From Aliiruegeria haliotis (lineage in GTDB: Bacteria > Pseudomonadota > Alphaproteobacteria > Rhodobacterales > Rhodobacteraceae): a DNA stretch of 64,000 nt. Positions 37,284 to 47,122 of this stretch are shown piece by piece. The position numbers and the translations under genes are program-made. A model generated the notes under the pieces. It saw nothing but the letters and a program-made list of their open reading frames with translations. It did not search any database and had not been told where the DNA came from. Location of the stretch: positions 124,001 to 188,000 of the forward strand of contig NZ_PVTD01000005.1 in NCBI RefSeq assembly GCF_003003255.1, given 5' to 3'. Within the stretch, counting starts at the first letter, position 1. The number at the start of each line of letters is the position of its first letter.

Positions 37284-37808
37284 TCAGCCTTCGGGGTTCT
37301 CCAGGAAGGCGATGATGTTGGCACGCTCCTCGGGCTTCTTGAAGCCGGCGAAGGCCATCTTGTTGCCCGGGGCAAAATCCTTGGGGTTGGCCAGGAACGC
37401 ATTGAGGTTCTCCGGCGTCCAGACGTCGGCGGCCTCGATCAGCACACCGGAATAGCCACCGAAACTGTCGACAGCCTGCACCGGACGGTTCACGACCTGG
37501 TAGAGTGTCGGCCCGGTTGCGTTCGCGCCGTCTTCCAGCTTGTGGCAGGCTTGGCACTTCTTGAAGAGCTTGGCACCCTTGGAGGCGTCGGCACTGGCCA
37601 TCAGTTCCTCGAAGCTCACTTCCTCTACCGGCTCGGCGGCTTCGCCATCGTCTTCCCCGGTGGGAATCACGTAGGCCTGGTGGTGGTCGTCGCCGTGGCC
37701 ACCGCCCGTGGTGTAGATGGCGCCAGCAACCCAGGCGCCAAGAAGAAATACCAGAAGCGATCCGAAGAGGGCGCCTGCGGCCTTGGTGATAGTCATCGTG
37801 TCGAACAT
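37284..37808 (-). CDS. cycM: Membrane-anchored cytochrome c (CycM, c552-type)
   Basis: A 174-residue class I cytochrome c with an uncleaved N-terminal membrane anchor (about 6-32), an acidic His/Asp/Glu-rich linker, and a heme domain with CQACH near residue 85-89 and axial Met in GNKMAFAGF. This is the arrangement of Paracoccus cytochrome c552, which passes electrons from the bc1 complex to the aa3 oxidase. Its start codon at 37808 follows the family; pheA starts divergently 125 bases away. Confidence 0.93.
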   Translation of the reverse strand: MFDTMTITKAAGALFGSLLVFLLGAWVAGAIYTTGGGHGDDHHQAYVIPTGEDDGEAAEPVEEVSFEELMASADASKGAKLFKKCQACHKLEDGANATGPTLYQVVNRPVQAVDSFGGYSGVLIEAADVWTPENLNAFLANPKDFAPGNKMAFAGFKKPEERANIIAFLENPEG

Positions 37809-37933
37809 GTCGCATCCCGCTAAATGGTCGTTTCGCGCATCTATCGGGGTTCCAGCGCCGTGGTGCAAGCTATACTTGGCGCGACGAAACGCCCTTTCGC
37901 TTCGCGATAGTGCTAAATGGCAACGGAAAACAC

Positions 37934-38773
37934 ATGACAGACCGTCCCCGTATCGCATTTCAGGGTGAGCTTGGCGCCTATTCCCATCAGGCCTGCCACG
38001 ATGCCCGTCCGGAATACGAACCGCTTCCGTGCCACGCGTTCGAAGATGTGATCGAAGCCGTGCAGACCGGCAAGGCGGAGCTTGCGATGCTTCCGGTCGA
38101 GAACTCGACCTATGGCCGCGTGGCCGACATTCACCGGCTGCTTCCCGAGAGCGGATTGCATATCGTGGACGAGGCCTTTGTCCGCGTACACATCTCGCTG
38201 ATGGCCATGCCCGGTGTGCGCATGGAAGATATCAAGGTGGTGCGGGCGCATCTGGTCCTGCTGCCGCAATGCCGTGGCTTTCTTGACCAGTTCGGGATCC
38301 GTGGGGAAGCGGCCGCGGATTCCGCGGGCGCGGCTGCGGACATCGCGCGCGACGAGTTGCGGAATGTCGGCGCGCTCGCCTCGGACCTGGCGGCGGCGAC
38401 CTACGGGCTCAATATCCTCGCTCGTCACATCGAGGATCGGTCGCACAACACCACCCGCTTCCTGATCATGGCCAGTGAGCCCAACTATGCCCGGCGCGGC
38501 GACCACGGCATGATGACAACCTTCGTGTTCAAGGTCCGCAATATCCCTGCTGCGCTCTACAAGGCAATGGGCGGTTTCGCGACCAATGGCGTGAACATGA
38601 CGAAACTGGAGAGCTACATGGTGGACGGGTCCTTCTCCGCCACCCAGTTCTACGCCGATATCGAGGGTCACCCGGACGACCGCAGTGTTCAACTGGCGCT
38701 GGAGGAGCTCGATTATTTCACTGACCGGGTGGATGTTCTGGGCGTCTATCCGGCGGACCCGCGTCGGGACTGA
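37934..38773 (+). CDS. pheA: Prephenate dehydratase (PDT domain plus ACT)
   Basis: A 279-residue enzyme that converts prephenate to phenylpyruvate for phenylalanine synthesis. Seen: PDT domain with AFQGELGAYSHQA at the start, VENSTYGRV, and the catalytic NTTRFLI motif near 180; then an ACT domain (about 200-275) for feedback by phenylalanine, in which the usual ESRP reads ESYM. No chorismate mutase domain. I chose ATG 37934 (MTDRP) over a codon eight residues earlier because conserved sequence starts here. Confidence 0.95.
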   Translation: MTDRPRIAFQGELGAYSHQACHDARPEYEPLPCHAFEDVIEAVQTGKAELAMLPVENSTYGRVADIHRLLPESGLHIVDEAFVRVHISLMAMPGVRMEDIKVVRAHLVLLPQCRGFLDQFGIRGEAAADSAGAAADIARDELRNVGALASDLAAATYGLNILARHIEDRSHNTTRFLIMASEPNYARRGDHGMMTTFVFKVRNIPAALYKAMGGFATNGVNMTKLESYMVDGSFSATQFYADIEGHPDDRSVQLALEELDYFTDRVDVLGVYPADPRRD

Positions 38774-38800
38774 ACACAGGCGCGCGCGGCCCCGAGCAGG

Positions 38801-39265
38801 TCAGCCAGCGTGGTCCTTGCGGCCGAGGTCTTTCGCGAAGCGGCGGATGGCTCTCCTGAACCGCTTGTCGAGCGTCGCCTTGGCCAGTTTCAAGGTCTGG
38901 ATCAGAACCCGCCCGGGGACAGAGGCGGGCGTCAGGTCCAGAGCCAGCGCCATGCGGGTCCGATCCTTCGGAAGCGCCTCCAGTTGAACGCTCAGAAGCG
39001 AGTTCACGCCGCTCACCCTGGAAGCGATGTCATACGCCACCGGAGCCTTCAGGTTGGTGACATTCACCTCCATCTTGCGACTCATGCCGTGAAAGTCGAA
39101 CTCCGCGCTCCAGCTGTCGCCGGGTTTCAGCGCATCGGCCTCCTGCCCTGCCGTGACCTGCACGCCCTTCCCGCGGGCCCTTTCCTCGAATGTCGCGGTG
39201 TCGGTAACGGCCTTCCAGACGTCCTGGACCGGAGCGTCTATTTCCTCGCGGGTCGAAAACTTCAT
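38801..39265 (-). CDS. SRPBCC family protein
   Basis: A 154-residue START-like (SRPBCC) ligand-binding protein: N-terminal MKFSTREEIDAPVQDVWKAVTD typical of the fold, a grip of beta-strands with AEFDFHGMSRKMEVNVTNL, and a C-terminal helix with basic residues. No signal peptide. Ligand and role unknown; the family includes lipid- and polyketide-binding proteins. ATG 39265 (MKFST) is the natural start; nudC follows upstream by 49 bases on the same strand. Confidence 0.82.
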   Translation of the reverse strand: MKFSTREEIDAPVQDVWKAVTDTATFEERARGKGVQVTAGQEADALKPGDSWSAEFDFHGMSRKMEVNVTNLKAPVAYDIASRVSGVNSLLSVQLEALPKDRTRMALALDLTPASVPGRVLIQTLKLAKATLDKRFRRAIRRFAKDLGRKDHAG

Positions 39266-39314
39266 CGTGGCATCCCGGGTCGTGGTGTCGTGTCGGTTCG
39301 GCCGTACATTCAGG

Positions 39315-40289
39315 TCAATCCAGCCGGTCCGCAAGCCAGTTCGTCAGCAGGAACCGGGCGATGGCGCCGCTGCGTGCGGCCTTGATGTGGGGATGGTCGC
39401 CGGCCATCACTTGCAGCATCTCCTCACGCGTGACCCAGATCGCATCCTCGATTTCCCTGGGATCGATCTTGATCTTGCGATCCTTCGCGACGCCCCGGCA
39501 CCCCATCATGAGCGAGGCCGGAAACGGCCAGGGCTGCGAGGCCAGGTATTCCACAGCACCAATGCGAACACCGGTCTCCTCGAAAGTCTCGCGGCGGACA
39601 GCGGCCTCGATGGTTTCCCCCGGTTCGACAAACCCGGCCAGCAGCGAATACATGCCGTCCGGCCAGCCCGGCGACCGCCCGAGCAGGACCGAGTTTCCAT
39701 GGGTGACCAGCATGATCACCACTGGATCGGTTCGGGGGAAATGGGTGGCGTCGCAGGCCGGGCAGCGGCGTTGCCAACCGGCCTCCTCCATGTCCGAGGC
39801 GTGTCCGCACCGGGCGCAGAACCCGTGCGTCTGGTGCCAGGCCATCAATCCCCGCGCCGTCGCCGCCAGTTCCGCATCAAGCGGTGACAGCCGGTTCATG
39901 ATCGTGCGCAACTCTGCGAAACGGTGGTCGTCGGGCAGTCCGGGATACCGCTGTTCGGACAGATCCACGAAGGCGCCGATGGTGTCGGTGTCCTGTCCTG
40001 CCGGTTCCCACGGCGAGATGTCGACGGCAAACCAGGGCGTGCCATCGGCCAGTCCCAGGAAGATCGGCTCCTCCGTGGCATGGGACAACGCAGCCGCGCC
40101 AGACGAAAGGCCGGCAAGCGACAGGCCGCCCTCGTCGCAGCCGACGACCAGCGGTTTCGACTTCCAGAAAGGCACGATCCGGGCCGTGTCCTCCGCCACC
40201 ATTCGCGTCAGTGCCGCGCGGTCGCAGCGCAACTCCGCGGCGCGCTCAAGTCCACCGCCGCCAAATGTCACCTGTTCCGCAATCCGCAT
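39315..40289 (-). CDS. nudC: NAD(H) diphosphatase NudC (Nudix)
   Basis: A 324-residue Nudix hydrolase that cleaves NADH/NAD and removes NAD caps from RNA. Seen: N-terminal domain, a zinc ribbon (CARCG ... CPAC, at about 162-185), the Nudix box GFVEPGETIEAAVRRETFEE followed by TG, and the NADH-specific SQPWPFPASLM motif after it. These features separate NudC from other Nudix proteins. Length slightly above E. coli NudC because of a longer N-terminal part. Confidence 0.95.
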   Translation of the reverse strand: MRIAEQVTFGGGGLERAAELRCDRAALTRMVAEDTARIVPFWKSKPLVVGCDEGGLSLAGLSSGAAALSHATEEPIFLGLADGTPWFAVDISPWEPAGQDTDTIGAFVDLSEQRYPGLPDDHRFAELRTIMNRLSPLDAELAATARGLMAWHQTHGFCARCGHASDMEEAGWQRRCPACDATHFPRTDPVVIMLVTHGNSVLLGRSPGWPDGMYSLLAGFVEPGETIEAAVRRETFEETGVRIGAVEYLASQPWPFPASLMMGCRGVAKDRKIKIDPREIEDAIWVTREEMLQVMAGDHPHIKAARSGAIARFLLTNWLADRLD

Positions 40290-40550
40290 CCCGACCCCGC
40301 CTCAATGTCAGCCCGCATCGGGACGGTGATCGCATGTGGCGCGGCCCCCGGCAATCCGCATCAGCCCCCAATTCGTTAACAAAATCACCTTGTTTGTTAA
40401 CTAGTTGTGTCATTTTGACCGCGAAGCCACGGTCTTGCCGGAAGGTGCCCGGTTTTCGGCTGGCAATCCGGGGGGGCAGAAGTATCGGTCATGAAGATGG
40501 GATACATGGGTTATACTCCGGGAGACGCAACGGATCCCGAGGAGAATCCC

Positions 40551-42530
40551 ATGACCAAACGTACCGATTTCCACCTTACCCGTCGTGGCTTCATGGCGGG
40601 CAGTATCGCGGGGGCGTCCTTGATCTCGCTGCATCCTTTCTCCGCTCGGGCTGCCGGAAACCAGGCGCACTTGCGGATCATGGAAACCACGGACCTGCAC
40701 GTCCATGTGTTCCCATATGACTATTACTCCGACAAGCCGCGCGACACCGTCGGCCTGTCGCGCACCGCGTCGATCATCAACGATATCCGCGCAGAGGCGA
40801 CCAACGCCATGCTGGTGGACAATGGCGACTTCCTTCAGGGCAACCCGATGGGCGACTACATCGCCTACGAGCGGGGCATGAAGGAGGGCGACCTCCACCC
40901 GATCATCAAGGCGATGAACACGGTCGGTTTCGATGCCTCCACGCTGGGCAACCACGAATTCAACTATGGCCTCGATTTCCTGGATAAGTCGCTGGCCGGC
41001 GCCGACTTCCCGGTGGTTTCGGCCAATGTCGTCAAGGAAATGGGGGTGGATCCGACCAGAGACGTCACTCTCATCAAGCCCTATGTGATCCTCGACCGGG
41101 AGTTGACGGATGGCAACGGTGAGACCCATCCGATCAAGGTTGGCATCATTGGCTTCGTGCCGCCCCAGATCATGAGCTGGGACCGCCGGCACCTCGAAGG
41201 TAACGTTGCAACGCGGGACATCCTGGAGACCGCCGAAGCCTACGTGCCGCAAATGCGCGAGGAGGGGGCCGATATCATCATTGCCCTGTCGCATTCCGGC
41301 ATCGGCTCGGCCGACCGTACCGATCTTATGGAAAACGCCTCGGTTCCGCTGGCCGGGATCGATGGCGTCGATGCGATCATGACTGGCCATTCGCACCTGG
41401 TGTTCCCCTCTGCAACCTTTGCCGATTTCGCCGCTGTCGATGTCGACAATGGGACGATCCATGGCAAGCCGGCCGTGATGGGCGGCTTCTGGGGCTCTCA
41501 CATGGGGCTGATCGACCTGATGCTGGAAAGGGACGGCAACGCGTGGAGGGTCGTGAATTTCGAGACGTCGGCCCGCCCGATCTCCAAGCGAAACGAGGAC
41601 CGTTCTGTTACGGCGCTTGTGGAAGACGACCAGGCCGTGCTCGACGCCGTGCAGACGGACCATGAGGAAACGCTGGCCTATGTCCGCCGCGCTGTCGGCA
41701 AGACCGACGCGCCCTTGCACTCATACTTCGCGCTCGTGGCAGACGACCCGTCGGTGCAGATCGTGTCCATCGCGCAGAGATGGTACGTCGAGGAGATGCT
41801 GAAGGGCACCGAGTACGCGGACCTGCCGCTCCTGTCCGCCGCTGCTCCCTTCAAGGCCGGCGGCCGGGGCGGTCCGGACTACTACACCGATGTTGCGCCC
41901 GGGGATGTCGCGATTAAGAACGTCGCAGACCTCTATCTTTACCCGAACATCGTGCGGGCGGTGAAGATCAACGGCGCGCAGCTCAAGGGCTGGCTGGAGC
42001 GGTCCGCCGGCATGTTCAACCAGGTCGAGCCGGGCAGCACCGACGCACCGCTGCTGAATTCCGATTTCCCGACGTACAATTTCGACGTGATGGACGGCGT
42101 GACCTACCAGATCGACCTCTCGCAGCCCTCGCGTTTTGGTCCGAAAGGGGAGCAGTTGAACCCGGAGGCAAGCCGCATCGTCAACCTGATGTACGATGGC
42201 AAGCCCGTCACTGACGACATGGAGTTCGTGATTGCCACCAACAACTACCGGGCTTCTGGCGGCGGGGATTTCCCGGGTGCGGATGGCAGCACGATCATCC
42301 TCGAAGCGCCGGACACCAACCGCGACGTGATCGTGCGCTATATCGTAGAGCAGGGCACGATCAGCCCGAGCGCAGATGGAAACTGGACCTTCGCGCCAAT
42401 GGACGGCACGACCGTGCTCTTCGAGACCGGCCCCAAGGCCGCCGATCACATCGGCGATGTGAAAGCCGTATCGATCGAACCGGCCGGCGACGGCGCCGAT
42501 GGCTTTGCCGCCTATCGCATCACGCTCTGA
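40551..42530 (+). CDS. cpdB: 2',3'-cyclic-nucleotide phosphodiesterase/3'-nucleotidase
   Basis: A 659-residue periplasmic metallophosphatase that releases nucleosides from extracellular nucleotides. Seen: Tat-type signal ([13 protein letters not shown]), calcineurin-like domain motifs [39 protein letters not shown] and GHSHLVFPS, then the C-terminal 5'-nucleotidase domain with [14 protein letters not shown] chose ATG 40551, preceded by GAGGAGA at a normal distance; a start 20 codons earlier has no such support. Followed by a terminator at 42553. Confidence 0.95.
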   Translation: MTKRTDFHLTRRGFMAGSIAGASLISLHPFSARAAGNQAHLRIMETTDLHVHVFPYDYYSDKPRDTVGLSRTASIINDIRAEATNAMLVDNGDFLQGNPMGDYIAYERGMKEGDLHPIIKAMNTVGFDASTLGNHEFNYGLDFLDKSLAGADFPVVSANVVKEMGVDPTRDVTLIKPYVILDRELTDGNGETHPIKVGIIGFVPPQIMSWDRRHLEGNVATRDILETAEAYVPQMREEGADIIIALSHSGIGSADRTDLMENASVPLAGIDGVDAIMTGHSHLVFPSATFADFAAVDVDNGTIHGKPAVMGGFWGSHMGLIDLMLERDGNAWRVVNFETSARPISKRNEDRSVTALVEDDQAVLDAVQTDHEETLAYVRRAVGKTDAPLHSYFALVADDPSVQIVSIAQRWYVEEMLKGTEYADLPLLSAAAPFKAGGRGGPDYYTDVAPGDVAIKNVADLYLYPNIVRAVKINGAQLKGWLERSAGMFNQVEPGSTDAPLLNSDFPTYNFDVMDGVTYQIDLSQPSRFGPKGEQLNPEASRIVNLMYDGKPVTDDMEFVIATNNYRASGGGDFPGADGSTIILEAPDTNRDVIVRYIVEQGTISPSADGNWTFAPMDGTTVLFETGPKAADHIGDVKAVSIEPAGDGADGFAAYRITL

Positions 42531-42552
42531 CCGGTCGACCTGAACCCGAGAC

Positions 42553-42580
42553 GGTCCCCGCCAGGTGCGGGGGCCTCTTT
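42553..42580 (+). terminator. Terminator after cpdB
   Basis: A 9-bp stem (one T-G pair) with arms at 42553-42561 and 42567-42575 is followed by TCTTT, 22 bases past the cpdB stop. The T-tract is short but the position fits. Confidence 0.7.
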
Positions 42581-42723
42581 CCGGGGGAATGAGCCGCCCG
42601 TTGGACTGGCGGACGAAGTCCCCGTCGGGTCTGTGGAATGTCGTTGAGTGTGGGGCACCGATCGCAAAGCAGCCCTTTTCCGCCTGCGGGATGTGCCGAA
42701 TGCGGGCGTGTCATGGTTGGCAT

Positions 42724-43347
42724 CTATGCCGGTTTGCGGGCAATGATGAATACAGCCTTCTTTGATCCTGGCTGCCAGACGGTCTCCAACTCGAACCCGG
42801 CACCTGTGATGATCCGCTCCACATCCGCCGGCATCAAGTCGCGGACCGACGGAAGTACCCTGAGCGCCGAGCCAATGGGCAACAGGCGTTTGAACACCCC
42901 ATCGATCTCGCCGAGGCATACGGTCGAGGAGAAGAACACCCCGCCGGGTTTCAGCATCCGATACACCTTCGCCGCAGCGGCCGGAGGATCGTCCAGCAGG
43001 TGCAGGATGCTCATGGCCAGGACGGCGTCGAAATGGTCATCCGGGACAGAGCAGGCGGCAAAGCCGGATAGCTCCCAGGTGATATTGGCAATCCCCGCCG
43101 CCTCGGCCTTGCTGCGGGCGATGTCCAGCATCTTCGGCGATATGTCCATCGCGTGGATGTGTTTGACCAGCGGTGCATGCTCAATGGCGGTCGAACCCGT
43201 CCCGCAGCCCAGCTCGAAGAGCTTCCAGTCCGGTTTCAGGTGGGCCTGGGTGAGGCGCAGCTTTTCACGGTAGGAAGCCTCGTCCGCCACGGGCGTTCGG
43301 GCATAGCGTTTGGCGATAAAATTCCAGAATCCTGCGCGTTCCGCCAT
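42724..43347 (-). CDS. Class I SAM-dependent methyltransferase
   Basis: A 207-residue soluble methyltransferase with the Rossmann-type motif I LFELGCGTGSTAIEHA, motif II VKHIHAMDISPKML, DDHFDAVLAMSILHLLDDP (motif IV), and a C-terminal variable cap. Substrate not predicted; similar proteins act on small metabolites or quinone precursors. Divergent from the importer operon that starts at 43599. Confidence 0.9.
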   Translation of the reverse strand: MAERAGFWNFIAKRYARTPVADEASYREKLRLTQAHLKPDWKLFELGCGTGSTAIEHAPLVKHIHAMDISPKMLDIARSKAEAAGIANITWELSGFAACSVPDDHFDAVLAMSILHLLDDPPAAAAKVYRMLKPGGVFFSSTVCLGEIDGVFKRLLPIGSALRVLPSVRDLMPADVERIITGAGFELETVWQPGSKKAVFIIARKPA

Positions 43348-43598
43348 GACGGTCTCCTTGCGGGTGTCTGTTGTTGGCTCCTAGCATGTCATGTCAGTGT
43401 TTTCCGCCATTTCTCGACCACCCGGTCAGGAAATTCGGCAAAATGCCTTGCCACAGGGCCCACTTCATGGGCTGAATGCCTGCAAAATGTGCAAAACTGG
43501 CGTTTGAAGGCGACAAATTGCTGATCCTGGCCTCGCCGTCTTCCCGGACGCCCCTCGAAGACCGCAGTCTCTTGCGGACAACGACAAGGAGGTAACGC

Positions 43599-44606
43599 GT
43601 GTTCCATCGCACGATCACTGCCATCGCCGCGACGGTCGCCCTGACCGCAGGTGTGGCGCATGCCGAGACGAAGGTGCCCTTCGCGCTCGACTGGAAATTC
43701 GAAGGCCCCTCGGCCGCCTATTTCGCCGCCATCGACAATGGCCATTTCGCCGAAGCCGGTCTGGAGGTGGAAGTGACGGCGGGCCAGGGCTCGCTCGATG
43801 CCATTCCAAAGGTCGCCACCGGCGCCTATCCCGTGGGCTTCGCCGACATCAACTCGCTGGCAAAATTCCTCGACCAGAATCCCGGCGCCCCGGTGACCGC
43901 GGTGATGATGATCTATGACAAGCCGCCGTTTGCCATCGTTGGCCGCAAGTCGCTGGGCGTTGAAACCCCGGCCGATCTCGAAGGAAAGGTGCTTGGCGCC
44001 CCGCCGCCTGACGGTGCATGGGCCCAGTTCCCCGCCTTTGCGGAGGCCGCAGGGATCGATCCCTCAAAGATCACGGTGGAACCCGTCGGTTTCCCGACGC
44101 GCGAGCCGATGCTGGCCGAGGGCAAGGTCGCTGCCGTGACCGGGTTCTCATTCTCTTCCTACCTGAACCTCGTGCGGCTGGGCGTGGAGGAAGCCGACAT
44201 CTCGACCATCTTGATGGGTGATTATGGTCTGGAACTCTACGGCAATGCGATCATCGTGAACACGGAGTTCGCGGCGGCCAACCCTGACGTGGTCAAGGGC
44301 TTCCTTGCCGCCGTTGCGGCTGGCTGGAAGGACGTGGCCGCAGACCCGGCCATGGGGGCCAAGGCCGTCATCGCCCGCAACCCCGCCGCGGACGAAGCGC
44401 TGGAACAGCGCCGCCTGGAGCTTTGTCTTGCAGACAACGTGCTGACCGATCACGTGATGGAAAACGGCTTCGGCGGCATTGACGAAACCCGCATGGCAAC
44501 AGCCATCGAGCAGCTGGGCAAGAATTACGAGTTCCAGAATGCACCGGATGCGTCGCTCTACTTCGACGCGTCATATCTTCCGGAGGGGCTCTTCTCCCTG
44601 AAGTGA
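43599..44606 (+). CDS. NitT/TauT-type ABC transporter substrate-binding protein (NMT1/THI5-like)
   Basis: A 335-residue periplasmic binding protein of the NMT1/THI5-like family: signal peptide (1-22, ending AHA), DWKFEGPSAAYFAAIDNGHFAEAGLEVEV at the start of the mature part and a conserved VGFADINSLAKF region. The family binds small molecules such as pyrimidines, thiamine precursors, taurine, nitrate or riboflavin; no TPP riboswitch precedes the gene. The start is GTG at 43599 because a perfect AAGGAGGT ends 5 bases before it. First gene of an operon with an ATPase, a permease, a HAD phosphatase and a glycosyltransferase. Confidence 0.88.
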   Translation: MFHRTITAIAATVALTAGVAHAETKVPFALDWKFEGPSAAYFAAIDNGHFAEAGLEVEVTAGQGSLDAIPKVATGAYPVGFADINSLAKFLDQNPGAPVTAVMMIYDKPPFAIVGRKSLGVETPADLEGKVLGAPPPDGAWAQFPAFAEAAGIDPSKITVEPVGFPTREPMLAEGKVAAVTGFSFSSYLNLVRLGVEEADISTILMGDYGLELYGNAIIVNTEFAAANPDVVKGFLAAVAAGWKDVAADPAMGAKAVIARNPAADEALEQRRLELCLADNVLTDHVMENGFGGIDETRMATAIEQLGKNYEFQNAPDASLYFDASYLPEGLFSLK

Positions 44607-44768
44607 TCCTTCGCGTCCGCGCGCCTTCTCCAGTGGTGCGCGGACGACCCGATGCATTCGCGTTAATGCGACCGGCCGCGATATGACCGGGCAGGGCAAA
44701 CAGGGCGCTGAACGCCCGGTTCTGTTCGACGATATCGCCGCCGGGCGCCACGAAACCCAAGGCAGGTC

Positions 44769-45578
44769 ATGAGCGACGCCCCCCTGATCGAAATCAAGAA
44801 CGTCAGTCACACGTTCCAGACCGCCGGTGGCCCGTTGCAGGTCCTGGACAGGCTCAATATCTCCGTCAAGGAAGGCGGGTTCTGTGCCGTGGTCGGGCCT
44901 TCCGGATGCGGCAAGTCCACCCTGACCCGGCTGGTGGCAGGTCTGCTGAAGCCGGACGAGGGCGAGGTCTGGTTGCATGGAGAGCAGGTGAAATCGCCGC
45001 GCGCCACCGTCGGAATGGCGTTCCAGAATCCCGTTCTGCTGGAATGGCGAACGATCCTTCGCAACGTGATGCTGCCGCTGGAGATCGTACCGACGAAAAC
45101 CAGCAAGGCGGAGCAGGAGGAGCGTGCGCGCTATCTGCTCAACCTCGTGGGACTGGAAGGGTTCGAGGACAAGCGGCCCTCGGAGCTGTCCGGCGGAATG
45201 CGGCAACGTGCCTCCCTTTGCCGTTCGCTGGTGCACCAGCCCGACGTGTTGATCCTGGACGAGCCTTTCGGCGCGCTAGATGCCTTCACCCGCGAGGACC
45301 TCTGGCAAACCATGCACAAGGTCAAGGAGCAGGAACCCTTCACCGGCCTGCTCATCACCCACGACCTGCGGGAGTCCATATTCCTCGCCGATCAGGTGGT
45401 CGTGCTGTCCGGTCGCCCGGCGCATGCGCAATACGTGCTGGACGTCCCGATGGACGGACCACGCGACCTAGAACACCTTTATACCCACGATGCCGCCGAG
45501 ATGCTGACCATCCTGCGCCACCAGATCGAGATCGCCCAGGGCCGCGCGCCCGAGGGCAGCCCAGCGGAGCCGGCATGA
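44769..45578 (+). CDS. NitT/TauT-type ABC transporter ATPase
   Basis: A 269-residue ABC ATPase. Seen: Walker A GPSGCGKST at about 42-50, Q-loop FQNPVLLEWRT, signature LSGGMRQRASL, Walker B LILDEPFGALD, and the His-loop THDLRESIFLADQ. Family style matches SsuB/TauB-like ATPases. Its stop overlaps the permease ATG by 4 bases. The 162-base gap before it holds nothing I recognise. Confidence 0.93.
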   Translation: MSDAPLIEIKNVSHTFQTAGGPLQVLDRLNISVKEGGFCAVVGPSGCGKSTLTRLVAGLLKPDEGEVWLHGEQVKSPRATVGMAFQNPVLLEWRTILRNVMLPLEIVPTKTSKAEQEERARYLLNLVGLEGFEDKRPSELSGGMRQRASLCRSLVHQPDVLILDEPFGALDAFTREDLWQTMHKVKEQEPFTGLLITHDLRESIFLADQVVVLSGRPAHAQYVLDVPMDGPRDLEHLYTHDAAEMLTILRHQIEIAQGRAPEGSPAEPA

Positions 45579-46330
45579 CCTTCCAGAAAGTCTTTGTCCC
45601 GATCATCGCGATCATCGTGTTCCTTCTCCTGTGGGAGGCGCTTGTCTGGGTCATGGGATGGCCGAATTACAAGATGGCCTCCCCCTCGGATCTCTGGCCT
45701 GCCTACGTGAAATACGCCGACCTGTTCCTGATCAATGGCTGGCAGACGCTTTGGCGGACGGTGGCCGGGCTCGGTCTGGCGATCATTTTCGGCACGGCCG
45801 TGGGCATGATCATGGGCTTTTCCAAGATCATGCGAGAGGCCCTCTATCCCCTTCTCGTGGGGTTCAACGCCATTCCGAAAGCGACGGTCGTCCCGATCGT
45901 CGCGCTGATGTTCGTCGGCATGCACGATTTCAATACCGTGCTGATTGCCTTCATGATCTCCTTCTTTCCGATTGCAGTATCGGTCTCCATCGGCCTCAGC
46001 ACGCTTGAGCCGGAATACCGTGACATCCTCGCCGCTCTTGGGGCCAACAAGGTCACTATCTTCTGGAAGATTGCGCTGCCGAAAACGCTGCCGGAGTTCT
46101 TTGGCGCGCTCAAGGTTTCCGTGACCCTTGCCTTCATCGGCACCAACCTGATGGAGATCGTTTCGCCGCATGGCCGCGGGCTGGGTGCGCTTTTCGACTC
46201 GGGCAAGACCAACTCGGACTATCCGCTGATGTTTGCGGTGCTGATTGCCCTCGCGGGCCTCGGAATCGTGCTCTACTATGTTGTCATCGCAATGGAAAAA
46301 GCACTGGCCGGGTGGGCCGTTCGCGATTGA
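45575..46330 (+). CDS. NitT/TauT-type ABC transporter permease
   Basis: A 251-residue inner-membrane permease with six hydrophobic segments and the EAA coupling loop (DILAALGANKVTIFWKIALPKTLPEFFG). I chose ATG 45575 (MTFQKV), which overlaps the ATPase stop in ATGA; the longer frame from 44906 is an in-frame read through the ATPase. It completes the importer; a HAD phosphatase gene starts 9 bases later. Confidence 0.92.
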   Translation: MTFQKVFVPIIAIIVFLLLWEALVWVMGWPNYKMASPSDLWPAYVKYADLFLINGWQTLWRTVAGLGLAIIFGTAVGMIMGFSKIMREALYPLLVGFNAIPKATVVPIVALMFVGMHDFNTVLIAFMISFFPIAVSVSIGLSTLEPEYRDILAALGANKVTIFWKIALPKTLPEFFGALKVSVTLAFIGTNLMEIVSPHGRGLGALFDSGKTNSDYPLMFAVLIALAGLGIVLYYVVIAMEKALAGWAVRD

Positions 46331-46339
46331 GGTAGCTTG

Positions 46340-47110
46340 ATGGGGCATCCCCCGCTGATCGTCTTCACCGACCTCGATGGCACGCTGCTGGACCATGAAA
46401 CCTACTCGTACACAGCGGCCCAACCGGCGCTTCGTCGACTGGCGGAGGTTGGCGCGCCACTGATCCTCGCCTCCTCCAAGACAGCGGCGGAAATCGCCGT
46501 TTTTCAGCAGCGGATCGGTTGCGAGGCATTCCCGGCTATCGTGGAAAATGGCGCCGGACTCCTTGTGGACGTGACCGATGGACAACCGCCGTACCAGCGG
46601 TTGATCGCGGCGCTGGCGCATATCCCGGCCCGGTTGAGGGCCCGGTTCGAAGGGTTTCACGACCTTGGCCCGGACGGGATCGCGCGGGTCACCGGCCTGT
46701 CGCCGGAGGGCGCTTTCTTGGCCGGCCAGCGTCAGTTCTCGGAGCCCGGGCTCTGGCACGGGACGGAGGCGGAACAAGAGGCATTCCTCGCGGCGCTGAA
46801 TGCTCATGGCGTGCAGGCCCGGCGCGGTGGCCGTTTCCTGACCCTCTCCTTCGGGGGCACGAAGGCCGACCGGATGGCCGATATCGCCTCCCGCTATGGC
46901 AGTCCGCCAAGCGTCGCCCTCGGGGATGCGCCGAACGATGTGGAGATGCTCACCACCGCCGATCGCGGCGTCATCGTCGAAAATCCGCATGGCGCGACAT
47001 TGCCCCAGCTTGAAGGCGAGGCAGAAGGGAGGATTGTACGCACAGACCGCCCCGGGCCTCTCGGCTGGAATACCGCGATGCTCGACATACTGGATTCAAT
47101 GCACCTCTAG
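46340..47110 (+). CDS. Glucosyl/mannosyl-3-phosphoglycerate phosphatase-like HAD hydrolase
   Basis: A 256-residue HAD-IIB hydrolase. Seen: motif I FTDLDGTLLD with nucleophile Asp, ILASSKTAAE (motif II), KADRMADIA (motif III Lys) and ALGDAPNDVEML (motif IV), plus a C2 cap with IVENGAG typical of mannosyl-3-phosphoglycerate phosphatases. It probably removes phosphate from the product of the next gene, a GT81-like enzyme, to give glucosyl- or mannosylglycerate, a compatible solute. The ATG at 46340 has GAGGT 6 bases before it; a TTG at 46337 is too near. Confidence 0.85.
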   Translation: MGHPPLIVFTDLDGTLLDHETYSYTAAQPALRRLAEVGAPLILASSKTAAEIAVFQQRIGCEAFPAIVENGAGLLVDVTDGQPPYQRLIAALAHIPARLRARFEGFHDLGPDGIARVTGLSPEGAFLAGQRQFSEPGLWHGTEAEQEAFLAALNAHGVQARRGGRFLTLSFGGTKADRMADIASRYGSPPSVALGDAPNDVEMLTTADRGVIVENPHGATLPQLEGEAEGRIVRTDRPGPLGWNTAMLDILDSMHL

Positions 47111-47122
47111 AAAGGGCGCCCA

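Noticed and set aside
43348-43598. TPP riboswitch before the NMT1/THI5-like binding protein
   Set aside because: The CTGAGA and ACCTGATCTGG-type conserved pieces are absent; only a chance CTGATCCTGG occurs.
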